From Girardinichthys multiradiatus (lineage: Eukaryota; Chordata; Actinopteri; Cyprinodontiformes; Goodeidae), in assembly GCF_021462225.1 (NCBI RefSeq), contig NC_061805.1:48153360-48217359 (forward strand): a stretch of 64,000 bases of DNA, given 5' to 3'. The notes below the pieces were generated by a model. It was given only the letters and a program-made list of their open reading frames with translations. It made no database searches and was not told the origin of the DNA. This document shows, piece by piece, positions 13,401 to 21,609 of this stretch (position 1 is its first letter; each line of letters starts with the position of its first letter). The position numbers and the translations under genes are program-made.

Positions 13401-16400
13401 ACCAGCTCCCCCGCGACCCACTATGGAATAAGTGGTAGAAAATGACTGACTAATTCTTTAACAACCTTAATCTCGAAACTGATTCATGGTTGATATTTTC
13501 TGCTGACGGCCACACAAAAAAAAAAAACAATTATTGATCTGTTTCTTGGGAACCTTGCAGTCCTCCATTCTCAGGAAGTGACCAGATGATGACGTATACA
13601 TTCATCTTGAAAGGAATAGAGAAGATGGACTTCCCCAAGAAGATCACCAGAAGATCTGAGGACCTCATAAGGAAGTTGTGCAGGTGGGTGGGATTGATCA
13701 CTTGGGTCAGAACCTGATGGTGGTTATCGATCTGATAAATAACAGAACAGAAATAACATGTTACTTATCAGGGGATGTAACTGGACTTAGTAACAACTTC
13801 CTCTTTAACTAAAAATATCTCTGAATGATTTGCTGTGGCTTTAAACTACATTACAGGAGGAACCCTGCAGAGCGATTAGGGAACCTTAAAAATGGAATAA
13901 CTGATATCAAGAAGCACAGGTAAGAAGAAACTTACTCAGTTTGGTGCTGATCTCAGTAGAAACAGTATTGATATGGGTCCAAATATTATGATTACTATGA
14001 TTAAATAATTGCTTGGTGTAAGAAATGCTGTGGTTTAAACAAACAATTTCTCACTTACTACGGCGACATTATTTAAAACAAATATGTAAAGATGTATTTA
14101 AAGCAAAAAAAAAACAAAACTGTGTGGTAAGAACAATGCTGACATTGAAGTTGTTTTTACTTTTTATAGGATTTCCCTTGATTTAATCACACCCAAAGCA
14201 ACAAAGTTTAGCCATCAAACTTTAACAAATATGTGTGTACTTCTGGGTTTGTACCTGCTCAAATCAAATACAACTTTGAGGAGTTTTGTTTTTTTATTAT
14301 TTGTCTCAAGGTGGTTTAATGGATTCAACTGGGAGGGGCTAAAGGCGAGGACGTTGCCATCCCCTCTAAAAAGAGAAGTGAGTATTGACTTCTTTTCAAA
14401 CCCGGATGTTATAGGACTGTTGACGGTGGGCTGGTGTGAAATCATATTGTATGATGATCTTAATCTAAAATTACACAGTTTAACTATAGCAAGATATTGG
14501 AGCAAAACTGTTCTATTCATTATTAGTTAAAAAGTCAGCCTAATTCGGAAACAAAATGTAACGCCAGTGTCATTTAAATTGCCACAGAGTATGCAGGGAA
14601 TTTTAAAAGATACTGATTATTAAAAGATGTAATTGTATTCATTTCTCGTATTATTGCTTGTTTTGGAGTTTTGCACACATTTTATTTATTTGAAATAAAT
14701 TGTCCAGTTTACTGTTTCAACTCTGCCAGCTTGCTTCCTGCCTGCATTTAGGGTTTACTTGCCCAGCACCATGTTTTTGCAGCTGCCCATAAAATCTGTT
14801 TCTTTGGGTTCTGAGCTGAATTACCTACAACTTTTGATGCTGAGTCAAAGAAACGCACTCAGACATCCGTCTTTTTGAATGCTTCCATCCCATTGTTTAT
14901 TTTATATCTACAACATTAAAGTTAACTCCAGTTAAAAGCATTGGACTCTTGATCTGATTTTAATATGTTCAAATTGAAATATGTGATCTAAACTGAAAAA
15001 TTCATTATTTTTTCCACTTATGCTTTTAATTAACATTTTCATCCATTTACAGCAGAAGAAAAAAAGGTAAACACAAGCTCACTAGTCCATGTCACAGCCT
15101 ACAGTCCATATATTATGAAACAATTCTTTCCATAGTATATACAGGTCCTTCTCAAAATATTAGCATATTGTGATAAAGTTAATTATTTTCCATAATGTCA
15201 TGATGAAAATTTAACATTCATATATTTTAGATTCATTGCACACTAACTGAAATATTTCAGGTCTTTTATTGTCTTAATACGGATGATTTTGGCATACAGC
15301 TCATGAAAACCCAAAATTCCTATCTCACAAAATTAGCATATCATTAAAAGGGTCTCTAAACGAGCTATGAACCTAATCATCTGAATCAACGAGTTAACTC
15401 TAAACACCTGCAAAAGATTCCTGAGGCCTTTAAAACTCCCAGCCTGGTTCATCACTCAAAACCCCAATCATGGGTAAGACTGCCGACCTGACTGCTGTCC
15501 AGAAGGCCACTATTGACACCCTCAAGCAAGAGGGTAAGACACAGAAAGAAATTTCTGAACGAATAGGCTGTTCCCAGAGTGCTGTATCAAGGCACCTCAG
15601 TGGGAAGTCTGTGGGAAGGAAAAAGTGTGGCAGAAAACGCTGCACAACGAGAAGAGGTGACCGGACCCTGAGGAAGATTGTGGAGAAGGGCCGATTCCAG
15701 ACCTTGGGGGACCTGCGGAAGCAGTGGACTGAGTCTGGAGTAGAAACATCCAGAGCCACCGTGCACAGGCGTGTGCAGGAAATGGGCTACAGGTGCCGCA
15801 TTCCCCAGGTCAAGCCACTTTTGAACCAGAAACAGCGGCAGAAGCGCCTGACCTGGGCTACAGAGAAGCAGCACTGGACTGTTGCTCAGTGGTCCAAAGT
15901 ACTTTTTTCGGATGAAAGCAAATTCTGCATGTCATTCAGAAATCAAGGTGCCAGAGTCTGGAGGAAAACTGGGGAGAAGGAAATGCCAGAAGTCCAGTGT
16001 CAAGTACCCACAGTCAGTGATGGTCTGGGGTGCCGTGTCAGCTGCTGGTGTTGGTCCACTGTGTTTTATCAAGGGCAGGGTCAATGCAGCTAGCTATCAG
16101 GAGATTTTGGAGCACTTCATGCTTCCATCTGCTGAAAAGCTTTATGGAGATGAAGATTTCATTTTTCAGCACGACCTGGCACCTGCTCACAGTGCCAAAA
16201 CCACTGGTAAATGGTTTACTGACCATGGTATCACTGTGCTCAATTGGCCTGCCAACTCTCCTGACCTGAACCCCATAGAGAATCTGTGGGATATTGTGAA
16301 GAGAACGTTGAGAGACTCAAGACCCAACACTCTGGATGAGCTAAAGGCCGCTATCGAAGCATCCTGGGCCTCCATAAGACCTCAGCAGTGCCACAGGCTG

Positions 16401-17679
16401 ATTGCCTCCATGCCACGCCGCATTGAAGCAGTAATTTCTGCCAAAGGATTCCCGACCAAGTATTGAGTGCATAACTGTACATGATTATTTGAAGGTTGAC
16501 GTTTTTTGTATTAAAAACACTTTTCTTTTATTGGTTGGATGAAATATGCTAATTTTGTGAGATAGGAATTTTGGGTTTTCATGAGCTGTATGCCAAAATC
16601 ATCTGTATTAAGACAATAAAAGACCTGAAATATTTCAGTTAGTGTTCAATGAATCTAAAATATATGAATGTTAAATTTTCATCATGACATTATGGAAAAT
16701 AATGAACTTTTTCACAATATGCTAATTTTGTGAGAAGGACCTGTACACTGTGGTCTCCTCCCAATGGGCAAGTTTGGTGGCTCAGCCTTGTACCATCTTC
16801 TAGTTATTAATTTTTTTTACAAGCCATCAGCAGTATCTTACAAAGGTACCAGTCTTTTCTCTTAACCAAAAGCTCACTGAAATGGCGAAACTTTTGGGTA
16901 TTTGGTATCCCAATACTTTAAAAAGTGCTGTGCAGATCTGCTCTCAAAATGGTTTTATTTTATTACAAGACCAAAAGATATGAGAGTGATTGGCACCCGG
17001 GTTTCCATACTTCCTCCAGCAGCTCTGGCATATTTGAAAGTGTGCTTGTTATTTTTGTTGTGGTAAAAAAAAAACCCCACTTCCAACCAAATATTCTCAA
17101 ATGTTTTTTGAGCCTGTGGTGGAGTGCTGTGTGTTCAAAATTGAGTGCCGGCCATCTTGTAGAATTTCTACCTTCAGTTCCTCTTCCCATTTATTTTTGA
17201 TATAGTTTGTATCACACATAGTTTGTTGTTGTAAACTTTGGTATAGCTTGGAGATTTGTTTTGTGGGTTTCTTCTTGTAGGTTTTGGTAAAGATGCGGAT
17301 GAGGGTATTTTCTCCTAAACATGTTGCTGGCTTTATTCTTCTTGGATAGGAATCTCTTACCTGTAAATATTTGTCAAAGTTTGCATTCACCAATAAATGC
17401 AACATGTTAAAATCCTTCCAAGACTAAAATTTTAACGTATGAGGGCAAGAACTGCAGTCCAATAAACTACAATTTTTCATTTAGGTGTGCTTCTCCTATT
17501 GTTTCCTACTTCAGGAGTCCGGTATGATACTAAGAAAGCCAATTCTGACCCTTTTTTCTTCCGTTTCTCCTCCTCCTCTTTAGCTCAGCGGACCGACTGA
17601 TTTCAATTACTTCGACAAGTACCCTCCAGATGAGGACAGTCCTCCCGATGAGCTGTCTGGTTGGGACATGGACTTTTGA
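1336..17679 (+). CDS. prkg2: cGMP-dependent protein kinase 2 (PKG-II), 3' 13 coding exons; 5' part outside window
   Basis: Serine/threonine kinase activated by cGMP; PKG-II is membrane-associated in mammals through an N-terminal lipid anchor that is not in this window. Joining 1336-1413, 3295-3389, 5478-5546, 5770-5868, 6042-6192, 10456-10592, 11185-11274, 11444-11585, 13044-13207, 13561-13683, 13857-13919, 14311-14377 and 17584-17679 gives 1374 nt in one open frame, 457 residues plus stop. Every junction is GT-AG with matching phase. Visible in order: cyclic-nucleotide domain B with phosphate cassette FGEKAL and DDVRSAN (Ser after Arg, as in cGMP binders); glycine loop LGVGGFGRV (154-162); ATP lysine K177; catalytic YRDLKPEN (D271); DFG (D289); activation segment [14 protein letters not shown] (313-315); and the AGC tail ending WDMDF. 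PKG-II rather than PKG-I is supported by VKVTQ, by KYPP in the tail and by the linkage to bmp3. All key residues are present. Human PKG-II is about 760 aa, so roughly 300 N-terminal residues are missing. Confidence 0.96.
2008..2110 (-). repeat. SINE-like family R1, truncated copy
   Basis: On the minus strand this carries the R1 middle section (CCAAAGACAT, GGTTAATTGG, CTCTAAATTGCCCTTAG) shared with copies at 13236, 22244, 28487, 31829 and 42036. The rest of the intron 1414-3294 shows no clear feature beyond a G-rich patch at 2640-2790. Confidence 0.65.
3295..3389 (+). CDS. prkg2: prkg2 exon, CNB-B middle
   Basis: Encodes [14 protein letters not shown] through the cGMP-contacting FGEKALI. The acceptor is cttcctgcag and the donor gtaaat. 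The last codon is split (phase 2) and completes to Ser with the next exon. The VKVTQ start is a PKG-II signature. Confidence 0.95.
3790..4110 (+). mobile_element. L2-like LINE relic, RT core
   Basis: The frame at 3828 reads [20 protein letters not shown] and further FYLTDWDNF, matching the L2 RT segment LLDLSAAFDTVDH. After a stop near 4020 the next frame continues with [14 protein letters not shown] remnants of the PQGSVLG motif. Dead copy in a prkg2 intron. Confidence 0.72.
4153..4360. mobile_element. palindromic MITE, family M1
   Basis: The two halves are inverted copies: GGTGTCAAACGTCAGCCCTC at the left, and ACCTCAAGGACTGGAGTTTG then AGACCAGTG at the right, with TTTTGGATGTGTCCCAAGTC mirrored further in. 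A weak 8-bp flank match (ttctaccg / ttctgtgg) suggests a hAT-type origin. Related copies lie at 40997 and 41979. Confidence 0.7.
5110..5345 (+). mobile_element. L2-like LINE relic, RT C-terminus
   Basis: Reads [20 protein letters not shown] then [13 protein letters not shown] and [13 protein letters not shown], the typical L2 segment after the polymerase domain. Same strand and same intron as the relic at 3790, so probably one decayed insertion with lost middle. Confidence 0.75.
5478..5546 (+). CDS. prkg2: prkg2 exon, phosphate cassette end
   Basis: Encodes [15 protein letters not shown] and VECLVIDRE. The RSAN segment is the end of the cGMP phosphate-binding cassette. The acceptor is tttttcag and the donor gtgagt; phase 2 at both ends. 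Confidence 0.95.
5770..5868 (+). CDS. prkg2: prkg2 exon, CNB-B C-helix
   Basis: Encodes [20 protein letters not shown] and on to DDKKRHAK, the C-terminal helix of CNB-B and the linker to the kinase. The acceptor is ttttgatag and the donor gtaggt. Confidence 0.94.
6042..6192 (+). CDS. prkg2: prkg2 exon, linker and glycine loop
   Basis: Encodes the linker ([18 protein letters not shown]) and then [20 protein letters not shown], the start of the kinase domain with its ATP-binding glycine loop. The donor is gtacgc; the following 4.3-kb intron holds a Tc1-like and a hAT-like insertion. Confidence 0.95.
6343..7954 (-). mobile_element. Tc1-like DNA transposon, copy A, complete ends
   Basis: Flanked by TA at 6341-6342 and 7955-7956, the Tc1/mariner target duplication. 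The terminal inverted repeats start CAGGTCCTTCTCAAAATATT and are about 200 bp long (6343-6543 and 7755-7954) with very few differences. It lies in the prkg2 intron between exons 6042-6192 and 10456-10592, with its transposase on the opposite strand to prkg2. Nearly identical to copy B at 15142. Confidence 0.96.
6620..7626 (-). pseudogene. Tc1-like transposase, 3' frameshift
   Basis: Cuts and joins its element by a DD34E catalytic mechanism. Open frame 7626-6685, 313 aa from [10 protein letters not shown]. The N-terminal paired-type helix-turn-helix ([18 protein letters not shown]) is followed by a basic linker. The catalytic residues are D148 (LFSDES), D238 (FQHDLAPAH) and E273 (NPIENLWD); there are 34 residues between the last two. 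Compared with copy B, a 4-to-6-base replacement near 6687-6692 adds two bases, so the frame ends in QQWHGG instead of continuing about 25 residues to the stop at 6622-6620. Whether the truncated protein works is unknown; the triad is intact. Confidence 0.9.
8070..10194. mobile_element. non-autonomous hAT-like element with C/A-rich core
   Basis: An exact 8-bp duplication GTAATAAT flanks it (8062-8069 and 10195-10202). The ends are weak inverted repeats sharing the CTGCA core at the same offset (CAGGGCTGCATG left; revcomp TTGACCTGCACA right), as in hAT elements. A poly(T) run sits near 8291-8308. From about 8600 to 10040 the plus strand is strongly C- and A-rich and GC-rich, unlike its surroundings. 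Many overlapping frames are open here on both strands, which is what such composition produces; none resembles a transposase or known protein. Confidence 0.72.
10456..10592 (+). CDS. prkg2: prkg2 exon, ATP lysine and C-helix
   Basis: Encodes [19 protein letters not shown] with the ATP-anchoring lysine in FALK, then the kinase C-helix region [15 protein letters not shown]. The acceptor is catgtgcag and the donor gtcagt. Confidence 0.95.
11185..11274 (+). CDS. prkg2: prkg2 exon, hinge
   Basis: Encodes [20 protein letters not shown] and [11 protein letters not shown], the hinge between the kinase lobes. The acceptor is tttctccag and the donor gtgaga. Confidence 0.95.
11444..11585 (+). CDS. prkg2: prkg2 exon, catalytic loop
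   Basis: Encodes [19 protein letters not shown] and the catalytic loop [11 protein letters not shown]. The acceptor is cgtctttag and the donor gtaatt. The catalytic Asp and Lys are present. Confidence 0.96.
11700..12620 (+). mobile_element. Tc1-like transposon relic, interrupted
   Basis: Nucleotide stretches match the usual fish Tc1 transposase gene: TTTCTGGCCAACATGC, GGTGGTGGCAGCATCATGCT, CAGCAGGATGATGACTCC, and AGAATGGCCCAGTCAAAGTC. Frames are broken throughout. A 183-bp palindromic unit (12006-12188) splits it. No TIRs recognised. Confidence 0.8.
12006..12188. repeat. 183-bp imperfect palindrome nested in Tc1 relic
   Basis: The left arm starts GGTGAAGACTCCTGCAACAC and the reverse complement of the right arm starts GGTGACATGAATACTCCAGC; the arms align at roughly three quarters identity over about 90 bp. 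It sits inside otherwise continuous Tc1 sequence, so it looks like an inserted fold-back MITE. Confidence 0.7.
13044..13207 (+). CDS. prkg2: prkg2 exon, DFG and activation loop
   Basis: Encodes [34 protein letters not shown] and the F-helix [14 protein letters not shown]. It carries the DFG metal ligand, the activation-loop Thr and the APE motif. The acceptor is acttcccag and the donor gtcagt. A SINE-like copy begins about 30 bp into the next intron. Confidence 0.96.
13236..13455 (+). repeat. SINE-like family R1, 5'-truncated copy
   Basis: Starts at the CCAAAGACATGCCTGTTAGG block, continues through GCGATGGACTGGCGACC and ends in a TGAC-type tail (atgactgactaa). It begins about 30 bp downstream of a prkg2 donor site. 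The rest of introns 12621-13043, 13460-13560, 13920-14310 and 14378-15141 shows nothing recognisable. Confidence 0.8.
13561..13683 (+). CDS. prkg2: prkg2 exon, C-lobe
   Basis: Encodes [20 protein letters not shown] through [15 protein letters not shown], the substrate-side C-lobe. The acceptor is aaccttgcag and the donor gtgggt. Confidence 0.95.
13857..13919 (+). CDS. prkg2: prkg2 exon, end of kinase domain
   Basis: Encodes [20 protein letters not shown] and HR, the conserved C-terminal Arg-bearing segment of AGC kinases. The acceptor is acattacag and the donor gtaaga. Confidence 0.95.
14311..14377 (+). CDS. prkg2: prkg2 exon, AGC tail
   Basis: Encodes [20 protein letters not shown] and RE. 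The acceptor is ttgtctcaag and the donor gtgagt. The following 3.2-kb intron carries the second Tc1-like copy. Confidence 0.94.
15142..16743 (+). mobile_element. Tc1-like DNA transposon, copy B, complete ends
   Basis: Flanked by TA (15140-15141, 16744-16745), with the same ~200-bp inverted repeats as copy A (CAGGTCCTTCTCAAAATATT). It lies in the last prkg2 intron in the same orientation as the gene, opposite to copy A 7.2 kb upstream. Confidence 0.96.
15470..16466 (+). pseudogene. Tc1-like transposase, internal 8-bp deletion
   Basis: Same protein as in copy A. It is open from 15470, then shifts frame near 15990 because one unit of the tandem AAATGCCAAAATGCCA seen in copy A is missing (8 bp). 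The second frame resumes and ends at 16466 with [19 protein letters not shown], giving the C-terminus that copy A has lost. The three catalytic residues are present, but the first lies before the shift and the other two after it. Confidence 0.92.
16880..17405 (-). mobile_element. L1-clade LINE relic, ORF2 C-terminal region
   Basis: The minus strand reads [14 protein letters not shown] then [10 protein letters not shown], and further [20 protein letters not shown] followed by SCNKI. This is the spacing of the L1 ORF2 C-terminal region with its C-C-H-C cluster. Frames are broken, so the copy is dead. It lies in the last prkg2 intron. Confidence 0.68.
17584..17679 (+). CDS. prkg2: prkg2 last coding exon
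   Basis: Encodes [20 protein letters not shown] then [11 protein letters not shown] and TGA (17677-17679). Vertebrate PKGs end the same way (GWD, acidic residue, DF). The acceptor is ctcctctttag. Confidence 0.96.
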   Translation, partial: LSGPTDFNYFDKYPPDEDSPPDELSGWDMDF

Positions 17680-17787
17680 GAGGTTCTTTCTGGTGACTCC
17701 GCTGCTCGTTTTCTAAACCTGACTGGACTTCTAACTGACCCAACATGGTCACATGTAAGACTGACTCTGTATTGGTGGTGTGTTAGC

Positions 17788-17805
17788 AATAAAATTACAA
17801 ATAAA
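17788..17805 (+). promoter_or_regulatory. prkg2: two overlapping-range AATAAA poly(A) signals of prkg2
   Basis: AATAAA occurs at 17788-17793 and again at 17800-17805, about 110-125 bp after the prkg2 stop. This would give a short 3' UTR. Usage is inferred from position only. Confidence 0.6.
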
Positions 17806-20020
17806 GTGGCTTTAAGGTTCTCCACAATATGCTGCAGCTAAATGCTGCAGAGATGATTATGTTTTTGTGCTGCAGTTCACGAATGTATTAAAACCATCTG
17901 AACCTCCTGTTATATCTTAGAAAAAAACATAAATTTTATTTTCAACCTATTATTTCTTCAACATTAGAAATTAAACTTGTAAATTCACAGGAAAAAGTGT
18001 TTAAAAAAGTTATAAAAGTTAACATTTAAAGCAAGAATTCACTAAAAAGCTAAAGACTTGCTTTACTGGCAGCAGATTGGTGACAATAACTCATCAGAAA
18101 GCCAGATCACTTATGACTCATATTCACACCCTTACAGACAAGGATGCATAATACAATAATTTGGAGGTTGGTAAAGAAAACTGCTTTGGTATTAAACGAA
18201 GTGTTACTATTAGACAGTTAATTTGGGAGGCTACATTCTACTTCCCCCTTACTGCCAAGTGGTTCCCAAGCAGTGACTCCCAAAAGGGTTAGAACGTTTT
18301 CCGGATCTCCTCCCTCCAGCGACAACACTAAAATCAGGTCAATTGTAATTGTAAAGAATATGAAGTATGATAATAATTTTCAATTTTCATGCTTTACTTT
18401 GTGACTGTACATAACAAGCTAGTTTATTTACACTTTGTTCCTCTTCCTGGTATTTTGAGATTAGGAACAATCGTCTCAGGATCAGTTCTGTGTTTTCTTG
18501 ATAATGAGATTGAAGGAGAGCAGTCTAATACCTGTTTGCACAATCTTTCTGTGTCGTATAGAGTCCCGGGTCCTGGGTCTTCAGCTCACCCCACAGGTCT
18601 TTTTTAAATAATATTTAGTTCTGGGGACTGAGATGGCTAAAAACATTGATTTTATGTCTGGTGAGCCATTTCTGTGTCGAATTGCCCATATCCTTTAGAC
18701 CATTTTGGTTCTAGAAGATCCAATAAAAATAATTTTTGTTTTCTGCCATATTTTTCTTTCAAGTTCAATCTAAGAAGGTTCCCAGTGCTTTTGGCTCACA
18801 GCGTCACATATCCTCACCATACTTTACAAGGTAAGTGAGGAGTTGCAGTAGATGTTCTGTTTTTTTTTAATTTCCCAGATGAGTTGTTGATGGGCTCTTG
18901 GAGTCATTTTGGTTCACCACTGCTCCATGTTTATTCCGTTCTTGGATATTCACCTTTCCTGAACGCTAGATGTCAATGACTTGTTTCTCATCTGTTCTTA
19001 AGATCTGGGTGTAATGTGTTACTTCGTGTTGTCAGATAGGTTCTATTTAAGTCCTTTATTTATTTTACTAATCAGGCAATGCCCAAGGTTTGATGAGTGG
19101 ACTTGAACATTAAAATGAGGTTCATCAGTCATTTCATGTTTAACAAGTAGACAAGAGGCCAGGCTGGTTTGAATTATCACTTGTTTTTCTTTTAATAAAT
19201 GAAACCATCATCTAAAAACAGCTTTTTGTATTTATTGTGGTTTTCTTTGACAGATATTAAAATTTGTATGATGATCTGTAGCATTTAAGTTTTGCAAATT
19301 CTTTATCACTGTATCTGTGGACAAATGCTGGTAAACTTGCAACCTGTGAAATTCCTCTGGACTATTTTAACTGCACTATCCTCACCGCCTCCCCACTGGC
19401 ACGAGTTTAACACATTTAAAAACAAAAACGCCTCCTCCACCGAAATTACGTGGCGAGGTGTCTGAGCTGAAGAAATATCTACAGTTGCCTAAGTCAACTC
19501 TGTGGTTGTTGGCCTCTTCAGACGAGTTCTGCTCGGTCTGAGGTGTTGATGATCTGCGGACGAAACGCAAAGAGGCCAAACTGAGCGGAAAACCTTCAGG
19601 GTTTAACATGACCAAAGGTGTTAGGGGCACCCGCTCAGTATGATTTGGATTTCTCTGTTATGTGTGTGTGTACATATATGGAAGTTTGTACATCTGTTTT
19701 CCTTCACATAACCCATGAAGCTTTTTTTGTATATTTGTCTTTTGAATAATGGGTACATTGTGTACATTGTGTGAATACCTGAGAAACTGCTTTTGTGCAG
19801 AGAGTTGTCTGTTTTTAATAGTTATGATGAAAGATTTTCTGTATTTACTCTGTTTCTCTGACTAGGACAGCCACCAACAACCAAACATTTTAAAGAACTG
19901 AAGGAACTCAAAAAGCAACTAAAGTCTCAAAATAGACAGTGGTGAATACAATTTTTTGAGGGATCCCTCATTTTCTTAATTACTTTGAATGAAGGTTTTT
20001 GCCTTTTTAGTGATTGTTCT
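17806..20020. other. intergenic, 3' flank of prkg2
   Basis: No gene recognised. The only sizeable unexplained frame is 19630-19382 (-), 82 codons, in a locally GC-richer patch; it matches nothing I know. Confidence 0.5.
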
Positions 20021-20029
20021 TTCAGTTGC

Positions 20030-20215
20030 ACCCTTTAGAGGGCGCCACAGCAGATCATCTGTCTCTATCTCACCTTATTTCAAACATCCTCCTCTGTCAT
20101 ACCAACCTTCTGCCCTGCTTATCCTCCCTCACAGCTCCATACACACCGTGTTTCGTCTTCAGCACATGTCCACACCATCTCAGCCTTGCCTTTCAAACTT
20201 GATTCTCTGTGCCAG
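20030..20215 (-). mobile_element. LINE 3' fragment (RT C-terminal tail)
   Basis: The minus strand carries LRWCGHVLK-like sequence (gagatggtgtggacatgtgc) and ends GATCTGCTGTGGCGCCC, the common 3' end of fish LINE copies encoding WRQMIRCGDP-type tails. Positions 20216-20880 continue with sequence resembling another dispersed fish repeat that I cannot name. Confidence 0.5.
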
Positions 20216-21009
20216 ACAAATTGTGTCATAAAGCTACAAAGAGAAGCTCCTATTTAAGCTCCAATCCAGTTGATTTCTAAAACACATTTAAGAACACAAA
20301 ATGGTTGACCAAAGTGCTTCACATCCTTGAAGAGTCACTGGGGGGCTGGTGGTGAAGTAAAAACTGACATAAGCTGTACAACACAACAACTCACGCAAAA
20401 GAAGCAACAACTCATGCTGTGTTGAATGCCAGGGAGAAAACATCAGTTTTCCAAATAGATTTAAAAGAAGACAGTGAAGGCGACTGTCGAACAAGTAGGG
20501 GCGACCTTTCCCATAACCACAAAAGCCTGATCACCTCTGAGCTTCAGCTTCTTGTTTGGAGCGGCCAGGAGCAGCTGGTCCACTGACCTTAGAAACCATT
20601 AAGGAGAGTAGGGGTGGAGCGACCCCATAAAGACATTTAAAAACAAAAGCTTTAAAATCAGTTCTGCAGCACACAGGGAGCTAGTGAAGAGCAGGCAGAA
20701 CAGGAGTGATTTGTTCTCGCCTGTGTGATGGAGTTAGAAGACAAGCAACTGCATTTAGAACAAGCTGAGGACAAGAGAAGCCAGCCAGTCTGACCCTGTA
20801 ATACAGCGCGTTAAACAATCAAGGCATAAATGATCTTTTCAAAATCCTCCTTGGACAAAAGTGTCTTGATTTTGGCTATTTTTTACATCTGGAAAGAACT
20901 TGTTTTATTACAAACTGGCCTGTGTGTCAAATCTAAGGTCATCATCTAATTTCGCCTGCAGATTGGTGGCAGTGGATTTCAAATTTGGAGTCAAAGAGCC
21001 AGTGTTCAC

Positions 21010-21600
21010 AATTCAATTCCATTCAATTCAAAGATACTTTATTGATTCCCGAGGGGAAATTAGAATTCCAGTACAACCCATCCAAACATACATCATGACA
21101 CAAGACAATGGGGGGACGGGTCACCGAGGCTTTGTTGACCACTCACAGGCGCTGCCCTTGCTAGATGAGAAAAGAGGCCACATTAGGTAAGTAGAGGGAA
21201 AAAAGATCATATTTCACACTTTATCCTTAGCAGGATACAGTTTGAGATTGCAAAAAACCTCAGCACAAAGAAGCAACAAATTTACAAAACAACATCATGC
21301 CGGGAACGGTGAAGGTGGTGTGAGGGGTGTATATGTTTATCTTGAGCATGTGTGTGTGCAAGTGAGTGTGTGCAAGTAAGTCCATGAAGCACTGTCACAG
21401 AGGCCATTGTCCTTGATGGTTCGTTGGAGTTGAAGCAGGACAGATATGGGAGGGGTGCGGGAGACAGAGAAAAAGCGTCCACCTCCACCGAGAGCAGGAA
21501 AAAGAAGGCTATTGTGACACCTATCACATGATAGGTGTCACAATAGCCACCAGGAAAGAATATTAAGACCTCAGTCTTTTTATTCAAAGAAGTTGCAAAA
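21010..21600 (-). mobile_element. LINE 3'-end fragment, Rex1-like tail
   Basis: The plus strand has an ATTCA-type simple tail then ACTTTATTGATTCCCGAGGG, the same 3' signature as the LINE at 59700 (ACTTTATTAATCCCAAAGGG). The rest, to about 21600, looks like 3' UTR sequence. It includes a perfect 20-bp-arm inverted repeat at 21507-21548. Confidence 0.5.
21507..21548. repeat. perfect inverted repeat, 20-bp arms, 2-nt spacer
   Basis: The left arm GGCTATTGTGACACCTATCA is followed by CA and then by its exact reverse complement. Pairing stops sharply at both ends. Confidence 0.95.
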
Positions 21601-21609
21601 TTTCATGGC

